A stretch of 62,068 nt of DNA. Source: Roseimicrobium gellanilyticum (GTDB lineage Bacteria; Verrucomicrobiota; Verrucomicrobiia; Verrucomicrobiales; Verrucomicrobiaceae). The notes beneath the pieces are model-generated. The model made no database searches. It was given only the letters and a program-made list of their open reading frames with translations, and was not told the DNA's origin. How positions within the stretch are numbered: the first letter of the stretch is position 1; each line of letters opens with the position of its first letter. Below are positions 49,319 to 58,193 of this stretch, in pieces. Location: assembly GCF_003315205.1 (NCBI RefSeq), contig NZ_QNRR01000022.1:1-62068 (forward strand), given 5' to 3'. The position numbers and the translations under genes were made by a program.

Positions 49319-50589
49319 ACCCTGCCCCCATGGAAATCCTCGCCACCGTGCTTTTTGCGGTGGCCGTGTTGCATACCTTTTGCGTCCAACGCTTTGCCCA
49401 CTGGGCGCACCAGTATCCGAAGGGATCCATCCAGGAGAACCTGCTGCATTTCCTCGCCGAAACGGAGGTGGTGTTTGGTTTGTGGGCGGCGACCCTATTT
49501 GCGGGCATCGTGGCGCTGAAGCAGTCCGTGCATGACGCGGTGGTTTACATCGAAAGCCTGAACTACACCGAGCCGAAGTTCGTCCTGGTGGTCATGGTGG
49601 TGGCAGCCACGCGGCCCGTGGTGCGGCTTGCGGAGAGCATGATTTCCGCCGTGGCGCGGCTGCTGCCCTTCAAGGAAGCGATGGCCTTCTACGTGGCAGC
49701 ACTCACCGTGGGCTCCTTGCTCGGTTCCTTCATCACCGAGCCCGCAGCCATGACCCTGCTCGCGCTGGTGTTGAAGCGGCGCTATTTCGACCACGGCATC
49801 ACGCGGAAGTTCGCCTATGCCTCACTCGGCCTGTTGTTTGTGAATGTGTCCATCGGCGGCACGCTCACGCATTTCGCCGCCCCACCCGTGCTCATGGTCG
49901 CGGCGAAGTGGCAATGGGACACTGCCTACATGTTCACCCACTTCGGCTGGCGCGCCGCGCTGAGTTGCGTGGCCTCCACCGCGCTGGTGGCCTGGTATTT
50001 CCGGAAGGAATTGAATGCACTGGAGGTGCAGGCGCACAAGGCACAGCCCATTCCCGCGTGGCTCACCACCATGCACGTGCTCTTCCTCGCGGCAGTAGTG
50101 GGCTTCGCGCATCACCCGGATGTGTTCTTCGGCGTGTTCATGCTCTTCCTCGGACTCGTGACCGCCACGCGGGAATATCAAGACGGACTCAAGCTCCGCG
50201 AAGGTCTGCTGGTAGGGTTCTTCCTCGCGGGCCTCGTCACGCTCGGTTCGCTACAGGCCTATTGGCTGAAACCACTTATCGAAAGCCTCGATGGCGCCAC
50301 GCTCTTCTTCGGTGCCACGGGATTGACGGCCATCACGGACAATGCCGCGCTCACCTACTTGGGCTCGCTGGTGGAGGGAATCGATGATTCCTTAAAGTAT
50401 GCCCTTGTCGCGGGTGCTGTCACCGGCGGTGGACTCACAGTTATCGCCAATGCACCCAATCCCGCTGGTGTGGGCATTCTGCAAAAAGCGAAGGCGTTCG
50501 GTGATGAAGGCATCAGTCCGCTGGGTTTGTTCCTGGGTGCGTTACCGCCCACGGCGATTGCGATGGTGTTTTTCTGGTTTGTGGCGTGA
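49315..50589 (+). CDS. Putative Na+/H+ antiporter (Na_H_antiport_2 type)
   Basis: 424 residues from the ATG at 49315; a second Met at 49330 and an open frame to 49255 are alternatives. About 11 hydrophobic helices; family-specific stretches are FGLWAATLFAGIVALKQSV, YVAALTVGSLLGSFITEPAA, NVSIGGTLTHFAAPPVLMVA, GLTAITDNAALTYLGSLV and GGLTVIANAPNPAGVGIL. The paired T-x-x-x-x-P/N and ITDN/ANAPNP motifs match arsenite-permease-like fold transporters. Inner membrane; exchange of Na+ for H+ is family inference. Confidence 0.87.
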   Translation: MNPAPMEILATVLFAVAVLHTFCVQRFAHWAHQYPKGSIQENLLHFLAETEVVFGLWAATLFAGIVALKQSVHDAVVYIESLNYTEPKFVLVVMVVAATRPVVRLAESMISAVARLLPFKEAMAFYVAALTVGSLLGSFITEPAAMTLLALVLKRRYFDHGITRKFAYASLGLLFVNVSIGGTLTHFAAPPVLMVAAKWQWDTAYMFTHFGWRAALSCVASTALVAWYFRKELNALEVQAHKAQPIPAWLTTMHVLFLAAVVGFAHHPDVFFGVFMLFLGLVTATREYQDGLKLREGLLVGFFLAGLVTLGSLQAYWLKPLIESLDGATLFFGATGLTAITDNAALTYLGSLVEGIDDSLKYALVAGAVTGGGLTVIANAPNPAGVGILQKAKAFGDEGISPLGLFLGALPPTAIAMVFFWFVA

Positions 50590-50682
50590 TACACCGTCAT
50601 GGTGTGTGTGTGCACTTCAGAGGATGCGACGTCCCGCTTTACGCGTGAGCGTCAGTTAACGATCTGGAAACTGTGCCGAAGG

Positions 50683-50877
50683 CCTTGGACTGCGCGCAGC
50701 CCTGCTGCCGCTTTCCTGAGTCCACAGCCCTGCTGTGGCGATGGCGATACTTGCTCGTAACGTGATACGTGCTGGAGACTTGGCGACTTCGTCGCGGTGA
50801 AGTGTGCAGCAGGCTGCACTTTAGGAAAGCGGCAGCAGGCTGCGCGCAGTCCAAGGACGCTGCGCGTCACAGCGTCC
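50683..50877. repeat. Complex palindromic element (REP/MITE-like)
   Basis: Arms 50683-50717 and 50823-50856 match as reverse complements over 34 bases with one extra base. Each arm contains its own hairpin (GCAGC-CCT-GCTGC) and CTGCGCGCAG. The 105-base interior has more dyads: CACAG-CCC-TGCTGTG, GCGAC-TTC-GTCGC and AGTGTGCAGC/GCTGCACT. An adjacent 8-bp stem GGACGCTG...CAGCGTCC (50855-50877) abuts the right arm. The whole could fold like a cloverleaf. The 410-base gap 50590-50999 holds no gene. Confidence 0.78.
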
Positions 50878-50999
50878 GGATCATTCGTGGGTATCCCACC
50901 TCTCTATGATGTCGCCGCTCCTTGGGTGCTCTTCCGCGGCCTCCCATTTTACCCACCCTTTACAGACGACCCACACGGCAGGCTTACGCTGGGGTTGTC

Positions 51000-52205
51000 A
51001 TGAAACCCATACCCAAAATTTTCAACACTCTCATCTTGGGCGGCACGACTATGTTCGCTTTTGCCATGGTGAACTCTCGTGCAGAGGAGGTCGTGGTCGA
51101 CAAGCCCAAGAACCCGCTGACCACCAAGATTGAAATCGAAGTGGTCGTCGACCAGAAGGAGACGCCGGTACAGATCGCCCTCCTCCTGGATACCAGCAAC
51201 AGCATGGACGGCCTCATCGAGCAGGCGAAGACGCAGCTCTGGAAGATTGTGAACGAATTCAAGGACGCGAAGCAGGGAGACAAGATTCCCGTGGTGCACG
51301 TCGCGCTCTATGAATACGGGAACAACAACCTGAGCGCAGGCACGAACTTCGTGCGGCAGATCCTGCCTTTCACCCGCGACCTGGACAAGGTGTCCGACGA
51401 ACTCTTCAAGCTCACCACCAATGGTGGCAGCGAGTACTGCGGTGCGGTGATTCGCGAGGCCATCGACAATCTCGCTTGGGACAAATCTCCCAACGTGTAC
51501 AAGGCCATCTTCATCGCGGGCAACGAGCCCTTCACGCAGGGGCCCGTGAGCGCGGACAAGACCTGTGGCAGCGCGATCGCGAAGGGAATCGTGGTGAATA
51601 CCATCCACTGCGGCAGCGAGACGGATGGCGCCAATGGCGGCTGGAGAAGGGGCGCACACCTTGCGGAAGGCAAGTTCCTCACCATCGATCAGGACAAGGC
51701 CGTCGTTCATGTGAAGGCTCCGCAGGATGAAGAAATCACCAAGCTCAGCATTGAGCTGAACAACACCTACATCATCTACGGAGCCAGGGGCAAGGAAGGC
51801 AAGGACAACCAGGTGCGCCAGGATAATAATGCCAGCACGAAGGCCTCCGCCGGAGCCTCTGTGGAGCGTGCTGTTTCCAAAGCCTCAGCCAATTATTACA
51901 ACGGAGGCTGGGATCTGGTAGACGGCTGCAAGAAGGGCGACGTGAAGCTGGAATCCGTGAAGGAAGCGGATCTCCCGGAGGAGATGAAGAAAATGAAACC
52001 CGAAGAACGCGCCGCCTATATCGAACAGAAATGCGCAGAACGCGAGAAACTGCAGGTGCGCATCCGCGAGTTGAACAAGGAACGCCAGGGCTACGTGGCC
52101 ACCCAGCAGAAGGAAAAAGGCGAAGGCAAGACGCTGGATACCGCGATTGGCAACGCCGTGCGCGAGCAGGCTTCGACCCGTGCGGAGATCACGTTCAACA
52201 AGTAA
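51000..52205 (+). CDS. Secreted vWA-domain protein
   Basis: 401 residues from the ATG at 51000 (signal peptide IFNTLILGGTTMFAFAMVNSRA type; the upstream frame to 50922 is ignored). vWA domain with intact MIDAS Asp64-Thr-Ser66-Asn-Ser68-Met, the strand KIPVVHVALYEYGNNNL, Thr/Gly in LTTNGGSEYCGAVIREAI and VYKAIFIAGNEPFTQGP. The C-terminal ~130 residues are charged and coiled-coil-prone (MKKMKPEERAAYIEQKCAER; LQVRIRELNKERQGYVA). Likely a periplasmic adhesion or scaffold protein. Stands alone between two palindromic elements. Confidence 0.88.
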   Translation: MKPIPKIFNTLILGGTTMFAFAMVNSRAEEVVVDKPKNPLTTKIEIEVVVDQKETPVQIALLLDTSNSMDGLIEQAKTQLWKIVNEFKDAKQGDKIPVVHVALYEYGNNNLSAGTNFVRQILPFTRDLDKVSDELFKLTTNGGSEYCGAVIREAIDNLAWDKSPNVYKAIFIAGNEPFTQGPVSADKTCGSAIAKGIVVNTIHCGSETDGANGGWRRGAHLAEGKFLTIDQDKAVVHVKAPQDEEITKLSIELNNTYIIYGARGKEGKDNQVRQDNNASTKASAGASVERAVSKASANYYNGGWDLVDGCKKGDVKLESVKEADLPEEMKKMKPEERAAYIEQKCAEREKLQVRIRELNKERQGYVATQQKEKGEGKTLDTAIGNAVREQASTRAEITFNK

Positions 52206-52214
52206 GTGGTGTCT

Positions 52215-52420
52215 CCATGGTGGTCCGCCCACTCCGTGTGCGGTCAGTGGGTGAATTGCGAATAGCGGGTGGCACGTCCCAAGACGTCGCCACCCGCAGT
52301 CGTTTTGGGGAATGTTGAATGGAGGTGAAGGTGAGGTGGGCGGGTTGTATCGAGCGTTTGAGCAAGGCAGCCTCGGGAGACGCGCAACTGACCGCAAACG
52401 GAGTGGGCGGACCACCATGG
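52215..52420. repeat. 206-bp inverted-repeat element with internal hairpin
   Basis: Arms 52215-52248 and 52387-52420 are reverse complements over 34 bases with a single mismatch (CCATGGTGGTCCGCCCACTC opening). The interior has a strong hairpin at 52265-52297 (GCGGGTGGC-ACGTC-CCAA-GACGT-C-GCCACCCGC) followed by CGTTTT, which could terminate the vWA gene. It has the size and form of a MITE or REPIN; no coding capacity. Confidence 0.8.
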
Positions 52421-52430
52421 GGCACCACCA

Positions 52431-53462
52431 TCACGGCTTTGGCCTCAGGTGCTCGCGGATGCGCTTGGAGAACTCCGGATCCTGATCCGCCGCCTTTGCG
52501 TATTCGCTGATGAGTGACTGCTTGCGCAAGTCCTCAAATGGCACCGTGGTATCCAGCAGCCCTTTCGCATACGCAAAGCGATCCGCATAGCCATTGATGA
52601 GCAGACGCGGGTCGTAGCTCATTCCCTTGCCTTCGCGGTGGGCATGGCGATCGATGTTTACCGTGCAGTTGTTGCTGAAGAGCGCGTAGTACTCCGGCTT
52701 CTCCACGAGCTGGTTCATCTTCTCCACATAGGAAAGAAAGAGACGTCGCGCGCCCGCATTCCCAGCGTGGGTATGGTAGAGATACACACGCTCGTTGCGA
52801 TAGTTGCTGCGCACGCGGACAAGGTCCCGCTCCTCACCCACCACATAGATGAGCTCGAACTGCTTGAACAGTGAGGGGATGGCAGAGTACTTCTCGTTCT
52901 TCTCCAGCCGCGCTTCGATGGAAATGCTCAACGGCGGGGCGTTGTCAAAAAGGAAGCTCACGAACGTGTGGGCGATTGGCTTGTCTGTCCACGTGGAGAG
53001 AAAAAAGTCCACGCCCGTGAGATGCGCGAGATCCACCTCGCGTTCCTCATGGCGCACGGTGAAGTCCGTACGAGAGCGGTAGTCAAAGTTCCGCACGCCT
53101 GTGATCCTCACGCGATCACCCTCGATGATGGCGTGGGGCATCACGCTGACCTCCGGCCGCCAGTCGCGGTCATTTCGCGCGGGAATGAGGGACCACCAGA
53201 TCATCACGGCCACCACCACGGCTGCTTCTACCCAGAAGGCGCGGCGATCTCTCGCCAGCCACAGCGCCCAGATGCCGATGCCCGCAACCACCAGCGCCAG
53301 CACCGCGCGCAGCCATGGCCAGGGGAGATTGGAGTAATGAATTGCCAGGGCTGCCCACGTGATCAGGATGAAACGACAGAAAAATCCCGCGGTGCAGGCC
53401 AGCCACAAAAGCAGGCGCCGCCACCATGGGGCTGCGGGCGGATGTGCAGTAGCGGGATTCAC
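52431..53462 (-). CDS. Membrane protein with DUF4105 (Lnb-like) domain
   Basis: 343 residues with a GTG start at 53462. Three N-terminal helices (~15-100: LLWLACTAGFFCRFILITW; AVLALVVAGIGIWAL; FWVEAAVVVAVMIWWSLIP) then a periplasmic DUF4105 domain: HAIIEGDRVRITGVRNFDYR, AHLTGVDFFLSTWTDKPIAH, VYLYHTHAGNAGARRLFL and the family's SNNCT motif (Cys in YYALFSNNCTVNID). DUF4105 relates to the N-terminal part of Lnb, a lipoprotein intramolecular acyltransferase; whether this protein has that activity is unknown. Confidence 0.9.
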   Translation of the reverse strand: MNPATAHPPAAPWWRRLLLWLACTAGFFCRFILITWAALAIHYSNLPWPWLRAVLALVVAGIGIWALWLARDRRAFWVEAAVVVAVMIWWSLIPARNDRDWRPEVSVMPHAIIEGDRVRITGVRNFDYRSRTDFTVRHEEREVDLAHLTGVDFFLSTWTDKPIAHTFVSFLFDNAPPLSISIEARLEKNEKYSAIPSLFKQFELIYVVGEERDLVRVRSNYRNERVYLYHTHAGNAGARRLFLSYVEKMNQLVEKPEYYALFSNNCTVNIDRHAHREGKGMSYDPRLLINGYADRFAYAKGLLDTTVPFEDLRKQSLISEYAKAADQDPEFSKRIREHLRPKP

Positions 53463-53580
53463 CGCGCGGCAATACCGCAGGAACGCGGTTGGTGCCAGAG
53501 ATCAATCCACTCGAGCCGTCTGCGGTGAGGGAGAATCTCCGGTGCGCTGAAGCCACAGCGCGGAGCCGGAAACGAGAACC

Positions 53581-53919
53581 TCAGGAGTTGAAGGGATTGT
53601 CGTCTTTCGCTGGTGTCACTGCGGGACGTGCCGGCTCCTCCTTCTTCCCACGCTTGCGGAAGAAACGCCATGCGACCACCAGCAGCAGGGAACCTGTAAA
53701 GGCGGCAATAAGATCCTCAAAGGTGATCTTCAGTTCGCCCAAGCCGAGGTCGATGCGCAACACCCGGAAGAGCATTCCTCCAATGAGAGCGCCCAGCATC
53801 CCAAGACCAAAATTGGTCCAGTAGCCAAAACCCTGTTTGCTGAAGGTGGCCAGCCTCCCCGCCATCGTGCCTGCAATGGCTCCGACAATCAGCCAGACGA
53901 TGATTTTTCCCAGTATCAT
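53581..53919 (-). CDS. GlsB/YeaQ/YmgE-family stress protein
   Basis: 112 residues. Three Gly-rich hydrophobic helices of the transglycosylase-associated family: ILGKIIVWLIVGAIAGTMAG, GYWTNFGLGMLGALIGGMLF and EDLIAAFTGSLLLVVAWRFF. The tail (~90-112) is charged with KKEEPARPAVTPAKDDNPF, longer than in most relatives (~85 residues). Inner-membrane, general-stress associated in enteric bacteria. Monocistronic between two other minus-strand genes. Confidence 0.88.
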   Translation of the reverse strand: MILGKIIVWLIVGAIAGTMAGRLATFSKQGFGYWTNFGLGMLGALIGGMLFRVLRIDLGLGELKITFEDLIAAFTGSLLLVVAWRFFRKRGKKEEPARPAVTPAKDDNPFNS

Positions 53920-54044
53920 GGCTCGCTCACGTGATTAGCTTCCCTGAACATACAAAATCGCGGGCAGTTTGCACGGTAATAGTTTCAAAGGTGCATCTCA
54001 AACGGCGAGCGCTCATGAATCAGCCTCAGTCCCCCGATGCCCGA

Positions 54045-55433
54045 TCACGGTCTCAGCGCATTTTTGTACACCTTCCCATCCTTCATGATCACGAGGAAGT
54101 TCTTCTCGGGGTCTTCCACCAGCTTGATGTCAATGATGGGATCGCCGTCCACGAGGAGCAGGTCGGCCAGCGCGCCTTCCTCCACCACGCCGAGCTTGCC
54201 GGGGTAGGGATTGCGCAGGCCGCATGTGGCCAGCAGGGAGGCATTGTCGGAGGTGGCCATTTTGAGTATCTCCGCAGGCTGGTACCAGCGTGTGAGCTTG
54301 GTGAGTTGCGCACCTTGTCGTGGGGCAAGCTTGGCATCGAAGAGCGTATCCGTGCCGAATGCGGTCTGGATCTTGTGCTTCTTCGCCAGTTCGTAGGCCC
54401 TGTCCGTGCCGCGTGTCACCATGAGTTGCTTCAGATGGTTCGGGGATCCTTCCTTGAAGCGGGTGGCGTCTGGATCATCCAGGAACGGTTGCAGGGACCA
54501 CCAGATGCCTTTTGCTGCCATGAGTTTTGCCGTCTCTTCATCCACAAGCTGGCCGTGTTCGATGCATTTCACCCCGGCCTGGATGGCCAACTGGATGGCG
54601 TGTGGGGTATAGGCATGCACGGAGACGTAGGTGCCCCAGTTCTCTGCAGCCCGCACCGCCGCCTGCATCTCCTCCAGCGTGTACTGGGTGACATCGAGCG
54701 GGTCGTAGTTTGAGGAGACACCGCCGCCGGCCATCACCTTGATCTGCGTCGCACCACGCATCAGGTTTTCCCGGGTGCGCAGCAGCACTTCATCCACTCC
54801 GTCCGCGATGGCGGTCATGCCGGTGCTTTCGGGGTAGGTGAGTGGGGCACCACGTTCACGAGGCACCAATGGCGGCAGGCGGAAATCCCCATGGCCGGAG
54901 GTCTGCGAGATGGTGGCCCCGGAAGGGTAGATGCGCGGCCCGGGAATCACACCTTCATCAATGGCGCGTTTCAAGGCGAAGCTGGCCCCACCCATGTCAC
55001 GTACCGTGGTAAAGCCGCGCAAGAGCTGCTTCTCCGCTGCCTTGCCTGCCACCAGCGAGAGGTAGTTGATTTCGGACATCAGGGCCACCTGTAGCGGTAC
55101 GCTCTCCAGCATGAGGTGCACATGCGCATCGATGAGCCCGGGCATGAGCGTGCGTCCACCACCATCAATGAGGACTGTGTCACCCCGCCGATCAGTGGGG
55201 ATGGGTGAGGCCGAAATCTTTTCGATCTTGTTCCCACGCACCAGCACATGGGAGGGAGCAGAGAGTTCCCCGCTCTTCCCGTCAAAGATGCGCACGTTGG
55301 AGAAGAGGGTCACGGAGGCAGGGGCTTGCGCCGGAGGCGAGGGCGGTGCCTGTGCGGCTGCAGAGATCGCCATCAGCAGAGACAGGCGGGAGATGTGCCG
55401 TATGAAGGGGGCCATGGAGAAGGGGAGTTTCAT
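54045..55433 (-). CDS. Secreted amidohydrolase (imidazolonepropionase/prolidase-like)
   Basis: 462 residues from the ATG at 55433 (the frame runs to 55649 without support). Signal peptide ends ISAAAQ. Amidohydrolase TIM barrel: His104-Val-His106 in GLIDAHVHLMLE, carboxylated-Lys candidate in GATQIKVMAGGG, His in YVSVHAYTP, His in KCIEHGQLV and Asp in TAFGTDTLF. Ends EGALADLLLVDGDP...VIMKDGKVYKN, the family finish. Close relatives act on Xaa-Pro peptides or lactam-like amides; the substrate here is unknown. Confidence 0.92.
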   Translation of the reverse strand: MKLPFSMAPFIRHISRLSLLMAISAAAQAPPSPPAQAPASVTLFSNVRIFDGKSGELSAPSHVLVRGNKIEKISASPIPTDRRGDTVLIDGGGRTLMPGLIDAHVHLMLESVPLQVALMSEINYLSLVAGKAAEKQLLRGFTTVRDMGGASFALKRAIDEGVIPGPRIYPSGATISQTSGHGDFRLPPLVPRERGAPLTYPESTGMTAIADGVDEVLLRTRENLMRGATQIKVMAGGGVSSNYDPLDVTQYTLEEMQAAVRAAENWGTYVSVHAYTPHAIQLAIQAGVKCIEHGQLVDEETAKLMAAKGIWWSLQPFLDDPDATRFKEGSPNHLKQLMVTRGTDRAYELAKKHKIQTAFGTDTLFDAKLAPRQGAQLTKLTRWYQPAEILKMATSDNASLLATCGLRNPYPGKLGVVEEGALADLLLVDGDPIIDIKLVEDPEKNFLVIMKDGKVYKNALRP

Positions 55434-55734
55434 GCGGTTCGGGGAATTGGATTGGGCATCAGGTCTGAGCCACATCGCGGCCGAAGCCAGCCGCAACGTG
55501 TCATGCGGAAAATATTTTATCCATGATGATGTCGATGGCCGTGTCTCGGAAGTATGGCTGGAAGACCGGGTTTTTGTCCAGTTGCCAGTCGGAGGGGGGA
55601 GGTGGAATGAAGGTAGGTGCAGCTGCGGGCGAAACAATTTCCGAGCCATTGCGTGCCCGTGCGATTCCCCAGACGTACTTCACAACGATCACGCATCCTC
55701 TTGCATCCGCGCGTGACTCACGTCACCATTTCCC
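55434..55734. other. Divergent intergenic region
   Basis: 301 bases between the start of the minus-strand amidohydrolase and the start of the plus-strand M32 peptidase. It must hold both promoters, but no hexamer pair is convincing; AAAATATTTTATCCATGATG near 55509 is the most AT-rich block. Open frames here are shadows. Confidence 0.4.
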
Positions 55735-57234
55735 ATGCCCCTTACCGCATCCTCCTACGATCAGCTTTGCCAGGCCGCGCGTGACATCAATCTCCTCCAG
55801 AGCGCCTCGGCGGTGCTGGGCTGGGACCAGGAGACCTTCATGCCGGCGAAGGGCATCGAGCACCGTTCGCGCATCCTCGCGCATCTGAGCGGCGAGGCGC
55901 ACGAGCGGATGACCTCCAAGCGCTTCGGCAAGCTGCTGGAACAGGCCGAGGTGGAGACGAAGCGCGCGGCCGAGACCTCCGTTGCGAAGTCGAATGTCAC
56001 CCAGTGGCGCCGGGAATTCGACCGCGCCACGAAGCTCTCCAAGAAACTCGTGGAGGAGAACAGCAAGGCCATCTCGCTCGGCCAGGCCGCCTGGGCCAAG
56101 GCGCGCGGCGAGTCGAACTTCGCTGGATTCGCCCCGCACCTGGAGAAGCTCGTGGGCCTCTCCCAAGAAATCGCCGGGCGCTGGGGTGGCAAGAACGAGC
56201 CGTACGACGCGCTGCTGGACCAGCACGAGCGCGACAGCACCGCGGAGGAAATCGATAAGCTCTTCACCGCGCTCCGCCCGCATGTGGCGAAGATTGCGCA
56301 GGAAGCCGTGGCCAAGTCCAAGGCCGAAGCGCCCTCGGAAAAAGCCATGCTGGGGAACTGCCCCGTGGAGAAGCAGCAGACGCTGAACCGCGAGGTGGCC
56401 GAGTCGCTCGGATTCGACTTTGAAGCGGGCCGCATCGATACCACCGCGCACCCCTTCTGTTCCGGCTTCGGCCCCGGCGACGTGCGCCTGACCACGCGCT
56501 ATGACGAGCGTGATTTCCTCTCCTCCCTCTTCGGCGTCATGCATGAGGCGGGCCACGGCTTGTATGAGCAGGGCCTGCAGGAAAAGGAGTGGGGCTTGCC
56601 CTCTGGTGCTGCCGTCTCGCTGGGCATTCATGAATCCCAGTCGCGCCTGTGGGAGAATCACGTGGGCCGCTCGCGAGCCTTCTGGGAGAAGTGGTACCCT
56701 CGCGCCACGTCGCTCTTCCCACATTTGAGGAAGCTGAAGTTGGATCAATTCCTCCTTGGGGTGAATCGCGCCGAGTTCTCCTTCATCCGTGTCGAGGCAG
56801 ACGAAGCCACGTACGACCTGCACATCATGTTGCGCTTCTCTCTGGAGCGCCGCCTCTTCAGCGGCGCGCTGAAGGTATCCGAGCTCCCAGACGCGTGGAA
56901 TGCCGAGTTCGAGAAGTCGTTTGGCCGCACGCCGCCGGATGACCGCCGTGGCTGCCTGCAGGACATCCACTGGTCCATGGGTGGTTTTGGTTACTTCCCC
57001 ACCTATACCTTGGGCAACCTGAATGCCGCGCAGCTCTTCAGCGCCGCCATGAAGAAAGCCCCGATTCGCAAGGGCGCGGACAAGGGCGAATACGCCCCGC
57101 TGCTTGGGTGGCTGCGTGAAAACGTGCACGCTCCAGGCTCCACGCTCTCCCCTGCACAACTCATGGAGCACGCCACTGGAAGGAACACGAGCACCGCGCC
57201 TTATCTGAAGCATCTGAAGGCGAGGTTTCTATAA
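55735..57234 (+). CDS. M32-family metallocarboxypeptidase (Taq carboxypeptidase-like)
   Basis: 499 residues, cytoplasmic, no signal peptide; length is typical for M32 (~500). Zinc motif His270-Glu-Ala-Gly-His274 in GVMHEAGHGLYEQGL. Family motifs around it: TTAHPFCSGFGPGDVRLTTRY (HPF and DVR..TR), GIHESQSRLWENHVGRS, and late DDRRGCLQDIHWSMGGFGYF and YTLGNLNAAQLFSA. Opening LLQSASAVLGWDQETFMPA is the M32 start. Releases C-terminal residues from peptides. Stop lies inside a REP element. Confidence 0.95.
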   Translation: MPLTASSYDQLCQAARDINLLQSASAVLGWDQETFMPAKGIEHRSRILAHLSGEAHERMTSKRFGKLLEQAEVETKRAAETSVAKSNVTQWRREFDRATKLSKKLVEENSKAISLGQAAWAKARGESNFAGFAPHLEKLVGLSQEIAGRWGGKNEPYDALLDQHERDSTAEEIDKLFTALRPHVAKIAQEAVAKSKAEAPSEKAMLGNCPVEKQQTLNREVAESLGFDFEAGRIDTTAHPFCSGFGPGDVRLTTRYDERDFLSSLFGVMHEAGHGLYEQGLQEKEWGLPSGAAVSLGIHESQSRLWENHVGRSRAFWEKWYPRATSLFPHLRKLKLDQFLLGVNRAEFSFIRVEADEATYDLHIMLRFSLERRLFSGALKVSELPDAWNAEFEKSFGRTPPDDRRGCLQDIHWSMGGFGYFPTYTLGNLNAAQLFSAAMKKAPIRKGADKGEYAPLLGWLRENVHAPGSTLSPAQLMEHATGRNTSTAPYLKHLKARFL

Positions 57235-57306
57235 AGTAGCTTCGGCTTCAGCCGAACTCAGGAGACTTCTCCATCCATTCGGCTGAAGCGTGAAACTACT
57301 TTATAG
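57229..57306. repeat. REP palindrome with GTAG head
   Basis: Arms 57229-57256 and 57278-57306, imperfect reverse complements. Left arm reads CTATAAAGTAG then CTTCGGCTTCAGCCGAA, i.e. AAAGTAG head followed by a GGCTTCAGCC-type stem; the right arm repeats this in reverse. Overlaps the carboxypeptidase stop and may serve as its terminator. Same AAAGTAG head as the element at 44839. Bases 57307-57450 show no gene. Confidence 0.78.
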
Positions 57307-57450
57307 GGCTTGCCAGCGCTTCCCGGATCGAGGCGTGAGCAATCCATTTTCCTAGGATACCATTGAATGTCTCACCGGCATTCTCGTCAATGCAGGTCGT
57401 GACAACGGCACCGCTTTCCTCATGATAGTGTGAATATCCAGTCCACCGCC

Positions 57451-57999
57451 ATGAAGTCCCTCGTCCTATTCGCCTTTGGCCTCCTGGCATTCGCCCATGC
57501 CGCATCTGGTATTGATATCGCCATAGAACCCCTTCCGCCGGTAGGCAGTGAGATTTCCAAGTCCGAGGACGGTGTGGTCCAGGTGCATATGGACAAGCCC
57601 GGCACGGTGATTCTCGGACGCTGCCAAGTGGAGGCTCTGCCGGAAAATTACATCATCATCTTCACCGCGGAAGGTATGGCAACGGAACTGGGTGGAGGTT
57701 CCATTGCACTGGTGATCTATACTTTGGACCAAAAGGACATAGGGCACAGAGCCCATGGCGGATCCAACATGGGCCGACAGTCAGCCGAATGGTCCCACCT
57801 GAAGACGAGCTACCTTGCCAAAGCCACCAAGCAACATGATCAAATCATCCTGGGCATGCACTGCGAGGCGCCCTGCAAGATTCAACTCCGGAACTTCAAG
57901 GTCAATGTGATGACCCGCCAGGCGTACGAGGAAAAGATGGATGCCCGTTTCAAGAAGATGAAGGAATCCGAACAGCGCAAGGCGAAGAGCGACCAGTGA
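57451..57999 (+). CDS. Small secreted protein, unrecognised
   Basis: 182 residues from the ATG at 57451 (an upstream GTG at 57430 adds seven residues). Signal peptide VLFAFGLLAFAHAASG. Mature part: VQVHMDKPGTVILGRCQVE, NYIIIFTAEGMATELGGG, IALVIYTLDQKDIGHRAHGG, then ILGMHCEAPCKIQLRNFKVN. Three Cys, probably one disulphide (C-E-A-P-C). Highly charged helical tail. The beta-rich centre could be a jelly-roll, but I assign no family. Monocistronic. Confidence 0.7.
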   Translation: MKSLVLFAFGLLAFAHAASGIDIAIEPLPPVGSEISKSEDGVVQVHMDKPGTVILGRCQVEALPENYIIIFTAEGMATELGGGSIALVIYTLDQKDIGHRAHGGSNMGRQSAEWSHLKTSYLAKATKQHDQIILGMHCEAPCKIQLRNFKVNVMTRQAYEEKMDARFKKMKESEQRKAKSDQ

Positions 58000-58193
58000 T
58001 ACCTGGCCCACCGGTCACCTCCCTCTTCATGGACTAAATGCGCATCCCGCAATCCTGGGAAAGGTCGGCCTAATGCTGAGCGTAGCAGGCACGTTAAACA
58101 GACACCTGCCCAGATGCGGCGTTCTCACCCCGCCGTGCATCTTGCCAGCCAAGATCGCTCCGCGCTCCTATGTACTCTCTTCGCATCGGCTCC

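Noticed and set aside
55723-57213. Minus-strand frame of 496 codons
   Set aside because: Opposite the M32 carboxypeptidase with intact HEAGH; no independent motif.
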